Assembly: GCF_040372165.1 (NCBI RefSeq)
Contig: NZ_BAABWG010000002.1
Location: 620,001 to 684,000 of the forward strand
Reading direction: 5' to 3'
DNA from: Hydrogenophaga sp040372165
Lineage (GTDB): Bacteria > Pseudomonadota > Gammaproteobacteria > Burkholderiales > Burkholderiaceae_C
DNA length: 64,000 bases
In this document: one piece after another, positions 49,934 through 59,280 of the stretch
Layout of the letters: every line of letters begins with the position of its first letter
Position numbering within the stretch: position 1 is the stretch's first letter
Program-made: the position numbers and the translations under genes
The notes under the pieces: model-generated
Told to the model about the DNA's origin: nothing
Seen by the model: the letters and a program-made list of their open reading frames with translations, nothing else
Database searches by the model: none

Positions 49934-49975
49934 AGACCAACGGCCGGCGCACGGCCGGACCGTTGGCCTTTCTTT
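49934..49975. terminator. Hairpin terminator between convergent genes
   Basis: Arms CCAACGG (49938-49944) and CCGTTGG (49960-49966) with an inner CCGG-rich part and a T-rich run CTTTCTTTC after it. It lies between the DTW gene and the convergent DUF1097 gene. Confidence 0.7.
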
Positions 49976-49998
49976 CACTTTCAGGAAGTGAGGAGGGT

Positions 49999-50490
49999 TC
50001 AGTCTGCCTTCTTGGTCAGCACGCCACCGATCATTTCAGACACCCAGCCAAACGCCGCACCGACGATGATGGACAGGATGGTGGGAACGATGGCTGCCGT
50101 TGGCGTCATGTCCTTGCCCAGCAGAATCAAACCGGCCACGCAGGCGAAGCCGTAAACCGAAGACGGAATGGTGGACAGCAGCGGAATGTGTGCGGCCAGC
50201 ACGATGACCGCAGCACCAATGCCCACGGCCACCGGCGCAGCCAGAGCGCCCAGGCCACCCAGATAGCCGATGAGCATGACAGAAGCCATGCCCACTGCTG
50301 CGCCAAAGCTCATGCACACGGCGGTTTTGACGAATCCGTCCTGCTTGCCGCCGTTGTGAAAGAAGCTGGCCCAGGCCACAAAGGCTTGCCAGATCTGCAT
50401 CTGGAACGCTGCCAAGGGGCCCAGGAAAAGCCAGGTGGCCACGACCGCCAGCAAGCCGATCGAAATGGTCAGGGCAATCAACAAACTCAT
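49999..50490 (-). CDS. DUF1097 membrane protein
   Basis: This 163-residue protein is almost entirely hydrophobic with about five segments (for example 3-25, 56-75, 77-100, 107-126, 132-155). Features of DUF1097 are WLFLGPLAAFQMQIWQAFVA, GGKQDG and GLILLGKDMTPTAA. The role is not known. It is convergent with the DTW gene; the 365-base region upstream of it holds no supported gene. Confidence 0.87.
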   Translation of the reverse strand: MSLLIALTISIGLLAVVATWLFLGPLAAFQMQIWQAFVAWASFFHNGGKQDGFVKTAVCMSFGAAVGMASVMLIGYLGGLGALAAPVAVGIGAAVIVLAAHIPLLSTIPSSVYGFACVAGLILLGKDMTPTAAIVPTILSIIVGAAFGWVSEMIGGVLTKKAD

Positions 50491-50855
50491 GAATGTCTCC
50501 TCATCGTTGGATGAATGTGTTTTGAACTTCTTTTGTGTTGCAACACCGGGTGGACTTCTCGAGGGACCACCGTGGTGCGGCGTTCATGAGTCGACAAGTT
50601 CCATGCCACGCAGGGGGTGGCCATGTCGCAAAGTGAGAGGCGCGAACCCCTGCCTATGTGTCTTGCTATGTGTTTGCGCTGCGAATCAGAACTTGCTGAT
50701 GGAGCATGTGATGTGCCATGGCAAAGCAGTTGTCTGCGGATGGAGCAACTGTGCTTCCTGGCCGGTACATGCTGCGCTGCAAAGCAAGAGAGGCCGGTCG
50801 CGATGATGCAACCGGCCTCTCCAGGGTGCCGGCAGCCATGGCTGCCAGGCAAAGA
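50491..50855. other. 365-base intergenic region with a hairpin
   Basis: No gene is supported here. A perfect 11-bp inverted repeat (50788-50798 with 50811-50821, arm GAGAGGCCGGT) lies 35 bases beyond the stop of the DUF2322 gene on the minus strand and may act as a terminator, though the following run is only modestly T-rich. Confidence 0.5.
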
Positions 50856-51179
50856 TCAGGCTGCCGTGGAGTGCAGCTTGACGCTGTAGGTGGCGTCTCC
50901 TGCGGCCCATTCGATCAGGCGATCGATATTGGGGTGCTTGCCGGGGTTGGCCCTGGCATCTTCGGTGTGCTCGGCAAACCACTCGATGCCTTCGGCTGCT
51001 GCAGCAGGCGTGATGAGCCCCCCGTGTTTGGCGGCCAGTCCGTTGTACAAGCGCAAGGAGCCGGCTTTGCCCGGCTTGTTCTCGATGGTGGCCACAACGT
51101 TCTTGTTGGGGTCGATCAGGTCGAGGGACACCAGGTGGTCGATGGAGGGCAGCGAGTTGAGTCGGTCAGCAAAGTTCAT
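50856..51179 (-). CDS. DUF2322 family protein
   Basis: This 107-residue protein matches the DUF2322 pattern: NSLPSIDHLVSLDLID, then ENKPGKAGSLRLYNGLAA and FAEHTEDARANPGKHPNIDR. It is a small cytosolic protein of unknown function found in beta- and gammaproteobacteria. ATG 51179 (MNFADRLNSLPSID) was chosen over an in-frame start 19 codons upstream because it matches the family start. Confidence 0.88.
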   Translation of the reverse strand: MNFADRLNSLPSIDHLVSLDLIDPNKNVVATIENKPGKAGSLRLYNGLAAKHGGLITPAAAAEGIEWFAEHTEDARANPGKHPNIDRLIEWAAGDATYSVKLHSTAA

Positions 51180-51321
51180 GGTCTGGTTGCGTGCAGTTTT
51201 GGAGTATTGGAGCGGGTCATGCTCGCCAGGGAGCAAATCGCCCTATTGTCCGGCATGGCGCAGAAGATGACTGGTGGCTGGTGGCTGGAGGGGAGTCACC
51301 TGTGCCTTCATCGGCTGGCGA

Positions 51322-51696
51322 TCACAGGTCGTAGTGGGTTTGCGTGTGTGGCTCGTCGTTGAGGACGCCAAGGTCGAGCGGACGCACGGCACCCATCCAG
51401 AACGCACGGTCGCGATGGTCGCTCAAGTCGTGTCCGGTGATGGGGTGCACAAGGATGACCAGGCCATTGCGGTTGAGCATGAGCCATGGGATGACGTCGG
51501 CAAACAGCGCTGCCTTGAAGGCCAGCTGGCAGCTCCAGTCGGGGTGAGGGCCAACCGGCTTCTCGTGCACGCGCCCCATCTTCAGCGGAAAGTTCAGTGC
51601 GGCAGTCTCGCAAAGCGTTCGCGCCTGCTCCAGGGTGTTGGCATCAAAGTACACGTGAGCGTGGTAGCCGAAAATGGATGAGGTATCGGTTGGCAT
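51322..51696 (-). CDS. DOPA 4,5-dioxygenase family protein
   Basis: This 124-residue protein matches the DOPA-dioxygenase-like family: FGYHAHVYFDANTLEQARTL, then VGPHPDWSCQLAFK and LMLNRNGLVILVHPITGHDL, and DHRDRAFWMG. The conserved His residues (HAH, VHP, DLSDHRD) would bind a metal. Fungal members cleave DOPA in pigment synthesis; bacterial roles are unproven. An in-frame ATG lies three codons upstream (51705), so the exact start is open. Confidence 0.87.
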   Translation of the reverse strand: MPTDTSSIFGYHAHVYFDANTLEQARTLCETAALNFPLKMGRVHEKPVGPHPDWSCQLAFKAALFADVIPWLMLNRNGLVILVHPITGHDLSDHRDRAFWMGAVRPLDLGVLNDEPHTQTHYDL

Positions 51697-51857
51697 GGGT
51701 GGCATCTGGTGGCGAGAGGGTGTGTTTCCAATGGCAACATTTTGCTTGAGCTGGCCAGACCTTGTGCAGCAGTAGGGGACCTCCAGACAAGGTGGCGCGA
51801 AGTCCGCGGGCCAGTGTAGGATGGGGCACATCCTTGATCCAAATGAGCGTGCGTGCC

Positions 51858-52754
51858 ATGAGAGAAGAATCTTCAGGTCTGTCAACCGTGGTGATTGCTG
51901 TGGCCGTGCTGGCTGGTGTTGGCCTGCTGGCGTGGGCGTATTTCGCCAAGACGGACCCGGGCCTGCTCGCCAGCCCGGAGTCGCAAGTCACCATCCCCGC
52001 TCCGCCCGAACCCGCGCCAGCGGATCCGGCCCCGGCTGGCTTGGCGCCAGAGACCGAAGACCCTGCCATCGCCAATCCGATCGAGCCCCTGGAGCCTGAG
52101 GAGGGCGAAGAGGAGGTGATCGAAGAACCCTTGCCCGCGTTGCAGGATTCGGATGCCCGCGTCAAGCAAGTCATTGGCACGATGCTGAGCAAGCGCGACA
52201 TGCTGACGTTTCTTCAGCTCGACGGTTTTGTTCGCAAAGTGGTGGCCACCGTGGACAACATGGGGCGCAAACACGCTCCGCCCACTGTCTGGCCAGTGAT
52301 TCCGACACCCAAGAAGTTCATGACGGCCAAGGGCGATGACGGAACCGAAGTCATCGCGCCAGCCAACAGCGACCGCTACACACCGTTTGTGGGCGTCGTG
52401 GAGTCGGTCGACACGGCGCAAGCGGCCGCCGCCTACCGAAGCCTGTATCCGCTGTTTCAGCAGGCATACGAAGATCTGGGCTATCCAGGCAAGTATTTCA
52501 ATGACCGCCTGGTGACTGTGCTGGATCAGATGATCGCCACGCCCATACCTTCCGAGCCGCTGCAAGTGTCGCTGGTGGAGGTCAAAGGGTCTGTTCCTTC
52601 CTTGCGTCCGTGGGTCCGCTACGAATTTGTAGACCCGGCCTACGCCGACCTGTCTGCAGGCCAGAAAATGCTGCTTCGATCGGGGGCAGACAACCAGAAA
52701 CGGCTTCAGGCCAAACTCAAGGCCTTCCGGCAACTGGTGGCCCGGCCGCGTTGA
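51858..52754 (+). CDS. DUF3014 domain-containing protein
   Basis: This 298-residue protein has one N-terminal membrane helix (about 9-29), a Pro/Glu-rich linker (about 35-95) and a C-terminal DUF3014 domain: MLTFLQLDGFVRKVVATVDN, SDRYTPFVGVVESVD, AYEDLGYPGKYFNDRLV and DLSAGQKMLLRSG. It would sit in the inner membrane with a periplasmic domain. Role unknown. ATG 51858 was chosen; ATG 51843 is also in frame. A terminator lies downstream at 52834. Confidence 0.88.
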   Translation: MREESSGLSTVVIAVAVLAGVGLLAWAYFAKTDPGLLASPESQVTIPAPPEPAPADPAPAGLAPETEDPAIANPIEPLEPEEGEEEVIEEPLPALQDSDARVKQVIGTMLSKRDMLTFLQLDGFVRKVVATVDNMGRKHAPPTVWPVIPTPKKFMTAKGDDGTEVIAPANSDRYTPFVGVVESVDTAQAAAAYRSLYPLFQQAYEDLGYPGKYFNDRLVTVLDQMIATPIPSEPLQVSLVEVKGSVPSLRPWVRYEFVDPAYADLSAGQKMLLRSGADNQKRLQAKLKAFRQLVARPR

Positions 52755-53075
52755 ATATGTTCGCCATTGTCGGTTTGTGTGCAAGCGGTTGACAAAGCCA
52801 AGCGGTGACGTGAGTTCAGGTCAAAGCGCAGAAAAGAGGCCGGCGAGGCCTCTTTTTTCTGGCGAAAGTGGCAAAACGTCGTCCTAAGTCGGGAGATGCA
52901 GGACGATTCCCCCGCAAATGCGTAGCGTGAATTACGCACGTCAGCGCTGTGCCTACATTGCCTTGGAGATGTGCCGACACAAGAGATGGACGTTTGGCCA
53001 ATGACACATGGGTCGAACAGGCGTAACTTCAGACTGTCGCGGTCGTCGCGTCGAACGGCATGGAGGAGAACCACC
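52755..53075. other. 321-base intergenic region with terminator
   Basis: It contains the terminator at 52834-52858 and the upstream region of the small ORF at 53076 with ribosome-binding site GGAGGAG (53062-53068). No other feature is supported. Confidence 0.5.
52833..52858 (+). terminator. Rho-independent terminator
   Basis: AAGAGGCC (52834-52841), loop GGCGA, GGCCTCTT (52847-52854) and further T residues. It closes the DUF3014 gene. Confidence 0.9.
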
Positions 53076-53303
53076 ATGATGTTCCAGGATTCGGGAAATC
53101 AGGACGAGTTGTCACACTACGAGTTGTGGTATTCGTCGAAGTGTCGGCAGGAGCCAGATCTGCACTTTCCGTGCGACGATCATGGCGTTGTGGACCTTGA
53201 CAGCTTGAGCGAGAAGGACAAGGCCGACTATCTTTTTGCACGTGCATTGGTGGGACGCGACTACGCGCCCCCAACCGTGGTTGATCTGGACAAGTTGCAC
53301 TGA
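53076..53303 (+). CDS. Small acidic hypothetical protein
   Basis: This 75-residue protein is acidic and soluble, with NQDELSHYELWYSSKCRQEP and SLSEKDKADYLFARALVG. It has a very good ribosome-binding site (GGAGGAG, 7 bases before ATG 53076), which is the main support for a real gene. No family recognised. It is convergent with the LuxR-type regulator (64 bases apart). Confidence 0.6.
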   Translation: MMFQDSGNQDELSHYELWYSSKCRQEPDLHFPCDDHGVVDLDSLSEKDKADYLFARALVGRDYAPPTVVDLDKLH

Positions 53304-53367
53304 AACCGGTGCGTGTTTACAGGGCCACCAGGGATGCAGCGGGAGTTGTCGAGCCAGCGTGTCGACA

Positions 53368-56001
53368 TCAGCTCGCCACAGTGTCAGGTGCCGCACCGAG
53401 CAGCCACGGCTCGCTTTGCGTTCGCAGCACCACTTCCAGCCGGTTGCGGCATGCGAGCTTGTCCAGAATCGACGAGACGTGGTTCTCCACCGTTCTTCTT
53501 GACCTGGAGAGCTGCTCGGCGATGGCCGGATTGCTCAACCCGTTGGCGATGAGTTGCAGGACAACCTGTTCTTGCCGGGTCAGACCATAGGGGTGTGCTT
53601 TGCTTCCCTTTGATTTTCCTCTGCTGCCCGACGTGGAGCGGGTGGCTTCAGGGGCTGAAAACGGTGCCACGCCAGCAGCGCCGACGGCTTCGATGAGCTG
53701 GTTGGCCTGGACGTTTTGCTGAATGTGATGCCAGGCCCATGCAGCCAGATAGCGGTGCCCGGTTTGCTCCAGATGTCTCGCCGCCTCGGTGGTTTTTCCT
53801 TGGGCGAAGAGCGCGAAGCCTGTCGGCATGTCGCCCTCCAGCGAAGCGGGCACGGGCTGTCCAGCCAGCATGGCCCAGAACACCAGTTCGCCTCGCTTGC
53901 GCGGACCGATCTGGGCGGCATCCAGGCCGGACGCCCAATGCATGACTTCGCCAGCCATGGACAGGTCTCCCCACAGCACGGACGCTTCGAGTCGAGCAGT
54001 CTGCGCAGGGATGATGTACTGGGGCTCGTCAATCTGAAGACTGCCCTCGACTGTTTCTTTGAGCCATTCACGGGCCTCCGGGATACCGAGCCGAAGCGCA
54101 CTGCGTGCTCGGATGAGCATGGCGGGCATGCGCATGAGCAAAGTCTGGTCACCCGTTCGCAGCACATCTTGAGCAATCCACAAGGCCTCTTCAAATCGAT
54201 CCTGCTCGAACCGAAGCTGAGCCTTGCGCCCGACCAGGTAATAGGTCCAGGCATCGAGGTCGTGTGCCGTGTCAAAGCGAATGCCTTCCTCGACCACGGC
54301 CTCGGCCTTGTCGAGTTCGTCCAGTTCGATCAGGCATTCAGAGAGGTTGGTGTAGACGCGCGCCGCCTGCTCATGGAAGCCGTGCTCCAGTGAGATGGCC
54401 AGGCTGCGCCTGAGCATGTCCTCTCCTTCGCGGTGGGCCCTGAACAGCAATGCGGTACCGGCAGAGTTGAGACTGTGTGCCTGGACTTCGGTTTCACCCG
54501 ATTGCTCTGCAAGGTGCAGTGCTTTGCGGCCCCAGGCCACTGCTTCATCCATCCGGTCCTGAAGCATGAAGAACTGGGCGCGCAGGGAGTAGGCCTTGGC
54601 CAGCGCCGCACTGTTGCCCGGGATCTTTTCTTCCAGTGTGGCGATGGCCTCACGCACATAGCGTTGCGTCAGTGACGCTTCGCCCCGGTACCAGTGCAGC
54701 CGCGAAAGCCAGCGAAGATTCTCTGCCACCCGCTCGGGCTGCTCGAGGCCGGCCCACAGTTTCACGGCGCGCTCGCGGGCACGGATCACCGTGTCGTCGA
54801 TGGCCCAGGCCAGACCCGCTTCGTATGCCCAGCGTTCATTGATGTCTGCCTGCAGTGCATCTGCCACATCACCTCGCCTGTCGATCGCCTCCAGTGCGTG
54901 CTGCAGGTAGCTCGCCGCTTCCTTGTGCGCGCCCATGGCGGCAGCTTCTGCGGCAGCCTCCGGTGCAAACCGGATGATGGCATCGTCGTCACCCGCCCCA
55001 AGTGCATGGTGAACGACATGGTCCAGGTGCACATGTCCCGGCGGGTGCGTGAGAGCCCGCAGAAAACGCTTGTGGTTGTCGCGACGGGCCTGCGGGTTGA
55101 GGGCGTTGAGTGTTGCCAGGCGGGCGAGCTCGTGGCGAAAGTGGTAGTCGTGTTCGCCGCCGACCAGCATGCCTGCCGAGACGCCATCGTCCAGCAAAGT
55201 GCTGGCGTCTTCCTGCTCGGACAGTTTGTCCATGGCATCGGGCGTGAGTGCGTACGGGCAGCAGGCAATGAGTGTCAGAAACGATTGCAGCTGCCCGGGA
55301 AGGCGGCTCAGTCGCAGCTGGACAGAGTCGGCTATGGTGCGCGGCACCTTGCCCTGAACAATGCCCTCTCCGTGCAGCATCAGCTCTGTCACAAAGAACG
55401 GATTGCCATGCGTGATGTCGTGCAAGGCGGCGGCAGCGTCGTGCCGGCCAATGCCCATCGACTCGATCGCCTGCACGCTCAGCGGGCGCAGGGGCAGGTG
55501 CAGGACGCGGCGTGTGGGCAGGCTGCCCGACGCAGCCTTGAGTGGGTGGGATGGACCAATCTCATCGTCCCGATAAGTGCCGATCAGCAAAAGTGGAAGC
55601 TGTGAGATGCGGCGGCCGATGAACACCAGCCAGTCCAGTGTGCGCTGATCCGCCCAGTGCAGGTCTTCCAGAATCCAGACCAGCGCCTGCTTGCTTCGCA
55701 GGGCGTGCTCGGTGAGTGCATCAAAACACTGCTTCTCTGGCGACTCGGTGGTGTCTGAGCCCAGCAGCATGCGGCTCATGTCCCGAACCGGACCCAGCGC
55801 CCTTGGCGTGCTCAACGGGTCGCAATAGCCGGTCACCACGCTGGCCGAGTGGCTGACCGATTGGGTGAAGGCATCCATCAGGCTGGACTTGCCGATGCCG
55901 GCCTCCCCGTGAACAAACGCAATCTGCCCCCCATGCGTGCGCACTTGCCCCAGGGCATTGCGCAACGCGTCCAGTTCCAGTTCTCGCTCCAGCAACAGCA
56001 T
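53368..56001 (-). CDS. Large LuxR-family ATPase transcriptional regulator (LAL type)
   Basis: This 877-residue protein has an N-terminal AAA/STAND ATPase domain with Walker A HGEAGIGKSS (31-40) and a Walker B-like ALVWILEDLHWAD, a long TPR-like helical middle (about 330-790) and a C-terminal LuxR helix-turn-helix (about 805-860: LTRQEQVVLQLIANGLSN, then SRRTVENHVSSIL). MalT and LAL regulators share this layout and are switched by a ligand bound to the ATPase or repeats. The ligand and target are unknown. It starts at 56001, 82 bases from the GIY-YIG-like gene on the same strand. Confidence 0.9.
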   Translation of the reverse strand: MLLLERELELDALRNALGQVRTHGGQIAFVHGEAGIGKSSLMDAFTQSVSHSASVVTGYCDPLSTPRALGPVRDMSRMLLGSDTTESPEKQCFDALTEHALRSKQALVWILEDLHWADQRTLDWLVFIGRRISQLPLLLIGTYRDDEIGPSHPLKAASGSLPTRRVLHLPLRPLSVQAIESMGIGRHDAAAALHDITHGNPFFVTELMLHGEGIVQGKVPRTIADSVQLRLSRLPGQLQSFLTLIACCPYALTPDAMDKLSEQEDASTLLDDGVSAGMLVGGEHDYHFRHELARLATLNALNPQARRDNHKRFLRALTHPPGHVHLDHVVHHALGAGDDDAIIRFAPEAAAEAAAMGAHKEAASYLQHALEAIDRRGDVADALQADINERWAYEAGLAWAIDDTVIRARERAVKLWAGLEQPERVAENLRWLSRLHWYRGEASLTQRYVREAIATLEEKIPGNSAALAKAYSLRAQFFMLQDRMDEAVAWGRKALHLAEQSGETEVQAHSLNSAGTALLFRAHREGEDMLRRSLAISLEHGFHEQAARVYTNLSECLIELDELDKAEAVVEEGIRFDTAHDLDAWTYYLVGRKAQLRFEQDRFEEALWIAQDVLRTGDQTLLMRMPAMLIRARSALRLGIPEAREWLKETVEGSLQIDEPQYIIPAQTARLEASVLWGDLSMAGEVMHWASGLDAAQIGPRKRGELVFWAMLAGQPVPASLEGDMPTGFALFAQGKTTEAARHLEQTGHRYLAAWAWHHIQQNVQANQLIEAVGAAGVAPFSAPEATRSTSGSRGKSKGSKAHPYGLTRQEQVVLQLIANGLSNPAIAEQLSRSRRTVENHVSSILDKLACRNRLEVVLRTQSEPWLLGAAPDTVAS

Positions 56002-56083
56002 GCAGAGGGCCTCCGCGCCCGGGTCAGGTGATCGAGGGTGGTTGATGTGATGTTAACGGGGTTCTGAGCTGGTCTCTGAGGGC

Positions 56084-56443
56084 TCATGCCTGCCAGACGC
56101 CAAAGCCCGCCGAACGGAGGTCAAGGCCGATCTCCACCTCCCGCTCCACAGCCTCGTCTCGTGTCATGGGGTTGAAGCCCTCATAAAGGTCAGGCAGGAG
56201 CCGGATGCCATAGCGAAAGACATAGGCGTTGGACTGGATGCCTGCCTTGTGCTTGTCAAACCGCACATCCGGATCGAGCCCCGTCATGCCCACATACACG
56301 CAGGGCCTGCCCTCGATGTAGTCAGGGTTGCAGCGTCGAAACCGGACCTCTTGCAATACGTCGGGCGCCAGCTCCACCACATACACGTGGTAGCGGGGGC
56401 GCCGGCGCTTTCGGGGCGTTTGAGGTTCCGTGGTGCGTGACAT
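56084..56443 (-). CDS. GIY-YIG-like nuclease-fold protein
   Basis: This 119-residue protein fits a minimal GIY-YIG fold: YHVYVVEL (GIY strand), CVYVGMTGLDPDVRFDKHK (YIG strand plus conserved Arg and His), then the Glu-bearing helix region PMTRDEAVEREVEIGLDL. A very basic N terminus (PRKRRRPRY) may bind nucleic acid. UvrC-like or stand-alone GIY-YIG proteins vary in activity; whether this one cuts DNA is unknown. ATG 56443 was chosen; an upstream open frame is not conserved. Confidence 0.72.
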   Translation of the reverse strand: MSRTTEPQTPRKRRRPRYHVYVVELAPDVLQEVRFRRCNPDYIEGRPCVYVGMTGLDPDVRFDKHKAGIQSNAYVFRYGIRLLPDLYEGFNPMTRDEAVEREVEIGLDLRSAGFGVWQA

Positions 56444-56870
56444 GGCGCAATCCAGGTGCGAGGTGACTGTCGGGGTTCCAGATGCGGTGAAGATGGATGA
56501 TAGTGGGCTTGATACAGGCTTTCCTGGTCCACCTTGTCTCGCTGTGGCAACAAAACAGGTCGCCCAGGCTGCCGGGCACGTGCGAGTACTTTGGTTCTGT
56601 GTCCGGCAAGCGGTGGCCGGGTGACTTTCCCCTGAGACCATCAGTCGCCATCCGGACCTGGTCACCGCAACGACTGCCAAAGTAATCAGATTGGCCATTG
56701 GCCGGCGCCGACTGGCGAGCGCCGTTCATGTGCTTGCAGCTGCCATTGGTCGCTGTGATGCCGTACGCGAAATTGCGAATAGGCGCCCGCGAATCGTTCG
56801 CCTTAGACTGTTTTTGGGGGTCCCCGAGGCTCCCGGAGACACAAGAACATCATTCTGACGGAGACAACCC
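56444..56870. other. 427-base divergent intergenic region
   Basis: No gene is supported. It separates the GIY-YIG-like gene from the substrate-binding protein gene and includes the latter's ribosome-binding site (ACGGAGA, ending 7 bases before ATG 56871) and GC-rich short inverted repeats near 56815-56840. Confidence 0.5.
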
Positions 56871-57977
56871 ATGTGGAAGCAAGTGTTTGCAGGCGCATTG
56901 ATTTGCGCGACCGTGTCCAGTGCGTGTGCTCAGCTGCTGATCGGTCAGACGGCGGGATTCACGGGGCCTGTGGCTGCAGGGGTTGAGGAGACGCATCAGG
57001 GTGCCAAGCTCTACATCGATGCCGTCAATGCCAAAGGTGGAGTCAATGGTCAGAAGGTTGAGCTGATCTCCCTGGATGACGAGTTTGATCCGAAGAAGTC
57101 GGGCGAGAACGCGCGCATACTCATTGAAGAGCGCAAAGTGCTGTCGATGTTTCTGACCCGTGGCACACCACACACACAAGCGATTCTTCCCCACCTGGAA
57201 AAGAACCGGACGCCACTGGTGGGGCCTTCGACCGGCGCCATGGTCCTGCACGAGCCGGTCAATCGCTGGGTATTCAACGTTCGCGCGCCCTATCAGCGTG
57301 AGTCCAAGAAGGCAGTGATCTTCCTGTCCACCATTGGCCTGACGCGCATTGGTGTCGTGCACGCCGCAGATTCGTTTGGTGCCGATGCCGCAGAGGGCGC
57401 CCGCAAGGGGTTCGCTGAGGTCAAGCTCGAGCCCGTAGTTGTCATCGCGGCGGACCGGTCGAACCCGGACTTCAGCGTCATTCTTCCGCAACTGCTCGAG
57501 GCCAAGGTCCAGGCTGTGGTGTGGGCGGGGTCCGGAACGGCTGTTTCAAACGGAGTCAAGGCGCTCAGGAAAGCGGGCTCTTCAGCCCAGATCGTGACGC
57601 TCTCGAACAACGCTTCGGCTGGTTTCATCGACAGCCTGGGCGATACACGGCATGGCGTGATCGTCAGCCAGGTGTATCCAAGTGAACGAGCCGTGGCGTT
57701 CAAGATGGTGGGCGAGGCGCAAGCGCTGGCCCAAAGTGCTGGCGTGGGCAACATCAGTCCGGCCATGCTCGAGGGCTTTGCAGCGGCCAAGGTTCTGGTC
57801 GAAGGCTTGCGTCGCGCCGGCCCCAAGCCCACCAGGGAGAGCCTGGCCAAGGCGCTGGAGACCATGAGTCCGTTCGACCTTGGTGGGCTCAGTGTCGACT
57901 ACTCGGCTGAAGATCACACCGGCCTGGACTTTGCCGAGCTCTCCATCATTGGTTCAGGTGGGAAGTTCCGTCGCTGA
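56871..57977 (+). CDS. ABC-transporter substrate-binding protein (branched-chain amino acid type)
   Basis: This 368-residue periplasmic-binding protein has a signal peptide (about 1-20, ending SACA-Q) and the Peripla_BP_6/LivK pattern: LLIGQTAGFTGPVAAGVEET, GAKLYIDAVNAKGGVNGQKV, then GPSTGAMVLHEPVNRWVFN and LEGFAAAKVLVEGLRRAG. No permease or ATPase gene is adjacent, so it is an orphan receptor here. The ligand, by family, could be an amino acid, amide or aromatic acid; this cannot be read from sequence. Confidence 0.92.
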   Translation: MWKQVFAGALICATVSSACAQLLIGQTAGFTGPVAAGVEETHQGAKLYIDAVNAKGGVNGQKVELISLDDEFDPKKSGENARILIEERKVLSMFLTRGTPHTQAILPHLEKNRTPLVGPSTGAMVLHEPVNRWVFNVRAPYQRESKKAVIFLSTIGLTRIGVVHAADSFGADAAEGARKGFAEVKLEPVVVIAADRSNPDFSVILPQLLEAKVQAVVWAGSGTAVSNGVKALRKAGSSAQIVTLSNNASAGFIDSLGDTRHGVIVSQVYPSERAVAFKMVGEAQALAQSAGVGNISPAMLEGFAAAKVLVEGLRRAGPKPTRESLAKALETMSPFDLGGLSVDYSAEDHTGLDFAELSIIGSGGKFRR

Positions 57978-58110
57978 GACGTGACCGTGTCGTTGCCTTC
58001 GCGCTGATCATTGCCGGGCAACCAGAGCGATCGACACGCGGCGCTGTCCTACACACTTTGGCGGCCAATCCGGGCATGCCAGACAAGGCCAGGGCGGCTA
58101 CCATCGCAGC

Positions 58111-58662
58111 ATGTCGATGCTTGCTGATTTTTCCAAATTCGCCCGCCGCGGAAACTTTGTGGACCTTGCGGTGGGTTTCACCGTTGGGGCGGCGTTCTCC
58201 ACCATTGCCAAGAGCCTGGTCAACGATGTGCTGATGCCGCCGATCGGCCTCTTGATCGGGAGAACCGATTTCACCGATCTGTTCTGGGTACTGCGGTCCG
58301 GACCCAAGGCCGATGGCCCCTACGTGACGCTGGCCGATGCGCAGGCGGCCGGGGCTGTCACGCTCAACTATGGCGTGTTCGTCAACAGTCTGGTGGCGTT
58401 TTTCGTGGTTGCGCTGGCCATGTTTTTCATCATCCGCATGATTCAGCGCGCAGAGGAGCGACTGGACGGGATGCTCGATGATGGGGCGCCGCCGCCAGAG
58501 GAGCCCCTGGAGAAGAAGTGCCCCTATTGTCGAAGCACCATTGCGTTTCGCGCGACACGTTGCCCGCATTGCACGTCACAACTCGACACAGCGTGCGCGC
58601 CCAAATCGGATGAATGCGCACACAATGACCCTCAGGACCTGAAGAAAGGAGCACACACATGA
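58111..58662 (+). CDS. mscL: Large-conductance mechanosensitive channel with C-terminal zinc ribbon
   Basis: This 183-residue channel opens under membrane tension to release solutes during hypo-osmotic shock. The MscL core is clear: FARRGNFVDLAVGFTVGAAF (first helix), NDVLMPPIGLLIGRTDF, then YGVFVNSLVAFFVVALAMFF (second helix). The C-terminal tail carries CPYCRSTIAFRATRCPHC, two CxxC pairs expected to bind zinc, which the E. coli protein lacks. The stop overlaps the next gene by 4 bases (ATGA). Confidence 0.96.
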   Translation: MSMLADFSKFARRGNFVDLAVGFTVGAAFSTIAKSLVNDVLMPPIGLLIGRTDFTDLFWVLRSGPKADGPYVTLADAQAAGAVTLNYGVFVNSLVAFFVVALAMFFIIRMIQRAEERLDGMLDDGAPPPEEPLEKKCPYCRSTIAFRATRCPHCTSQLDTACAPKSDECAHNDPQDLKKGAHT

Positions 58663-59138
58663 GTTCGAGCCACCTTTTCCGGGGTGTCGCAGCGCAGTGC
58701 GTGAGGGCTGCTGGCTTGTCGCTGGCGCTTCTGGGTGCCTCGAGCCTGTTGTGGGCTGCCGAGCGTGAAGGAGCGCAGGAAGCTGGGCCTGACCGGGTTG
58801 CCATTGATGCACAGTATCACGCAGACCGGCTTCGTTGCAGCAAGATTGACGATGCAGCGTCACGGCAGGCCTGCCTGAAAGAGGCTGGTGCTGCGCGCCA
58901 GGAATCGATTCGGGGCAACTTCCCCGAGGCAACGGGAGACGCGCAATTGCACCGGCGCAATGCGCTGCAGCGATGTGCCGTGCACAAGGACCCGTTGCTG
59001 CGCCAGGCCTGCGAGCGCATGGTGCTGGGCGACGGCACTGCCAAAGGCAGCGTGGAATCGGGCGGTGTCTACAAGGAAATGACCATCACGCTCGACCCCG
59101 TGCCAATACCTGCAGGCTCGCCACCATCGCAGCGCTGA
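58659..59138 (+). CDS. Secreted hypothetical protein coupled to mscL
   Basis: This 159-residue protein has a signal peptide (about 15-33: VRAAGLSLALLGASSLLWAA) and a Cys-containing helical part (LRCSKIDDAASRQACLKEAG, LQRCAVHKDPLLRQACERMV). The four spaced cysteines suggest disulfides in the periplasm. I recognise no family. ATG 58659 overlaps the mscL stop (ATGA), so translation is coupled and a link to osmotic stress or the channel is suggested. Confidence 0.7.
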   Translation: MSSSHLFRGVAAQCVRAAGLSLALLGASSLLWAAEREGAQEAGPDRVAIDAQYHADRLRCSKIDDAASRQACLKEAGAARQESIRGNFPEATGDAQLHRRNALQRCAVHKDPLLRQACERMVLGDGTAKGSVESGGVYKEMTITLDPVPIPAGSPPSQR

Positions 59139-59280
59139 GCCATGCTGCTGCGACGTCGGCAGCAAGTTGCTGACCTGGCAGTGCTGTTAGTGCTGTTGCA
59201 GCCGCCTGTCTTGCCGCATTCAAGCTGTGGCAGGTTTCAACCGATGAAGCGAGAAAGTGCTGAACTTTGTATTCGCTTCC

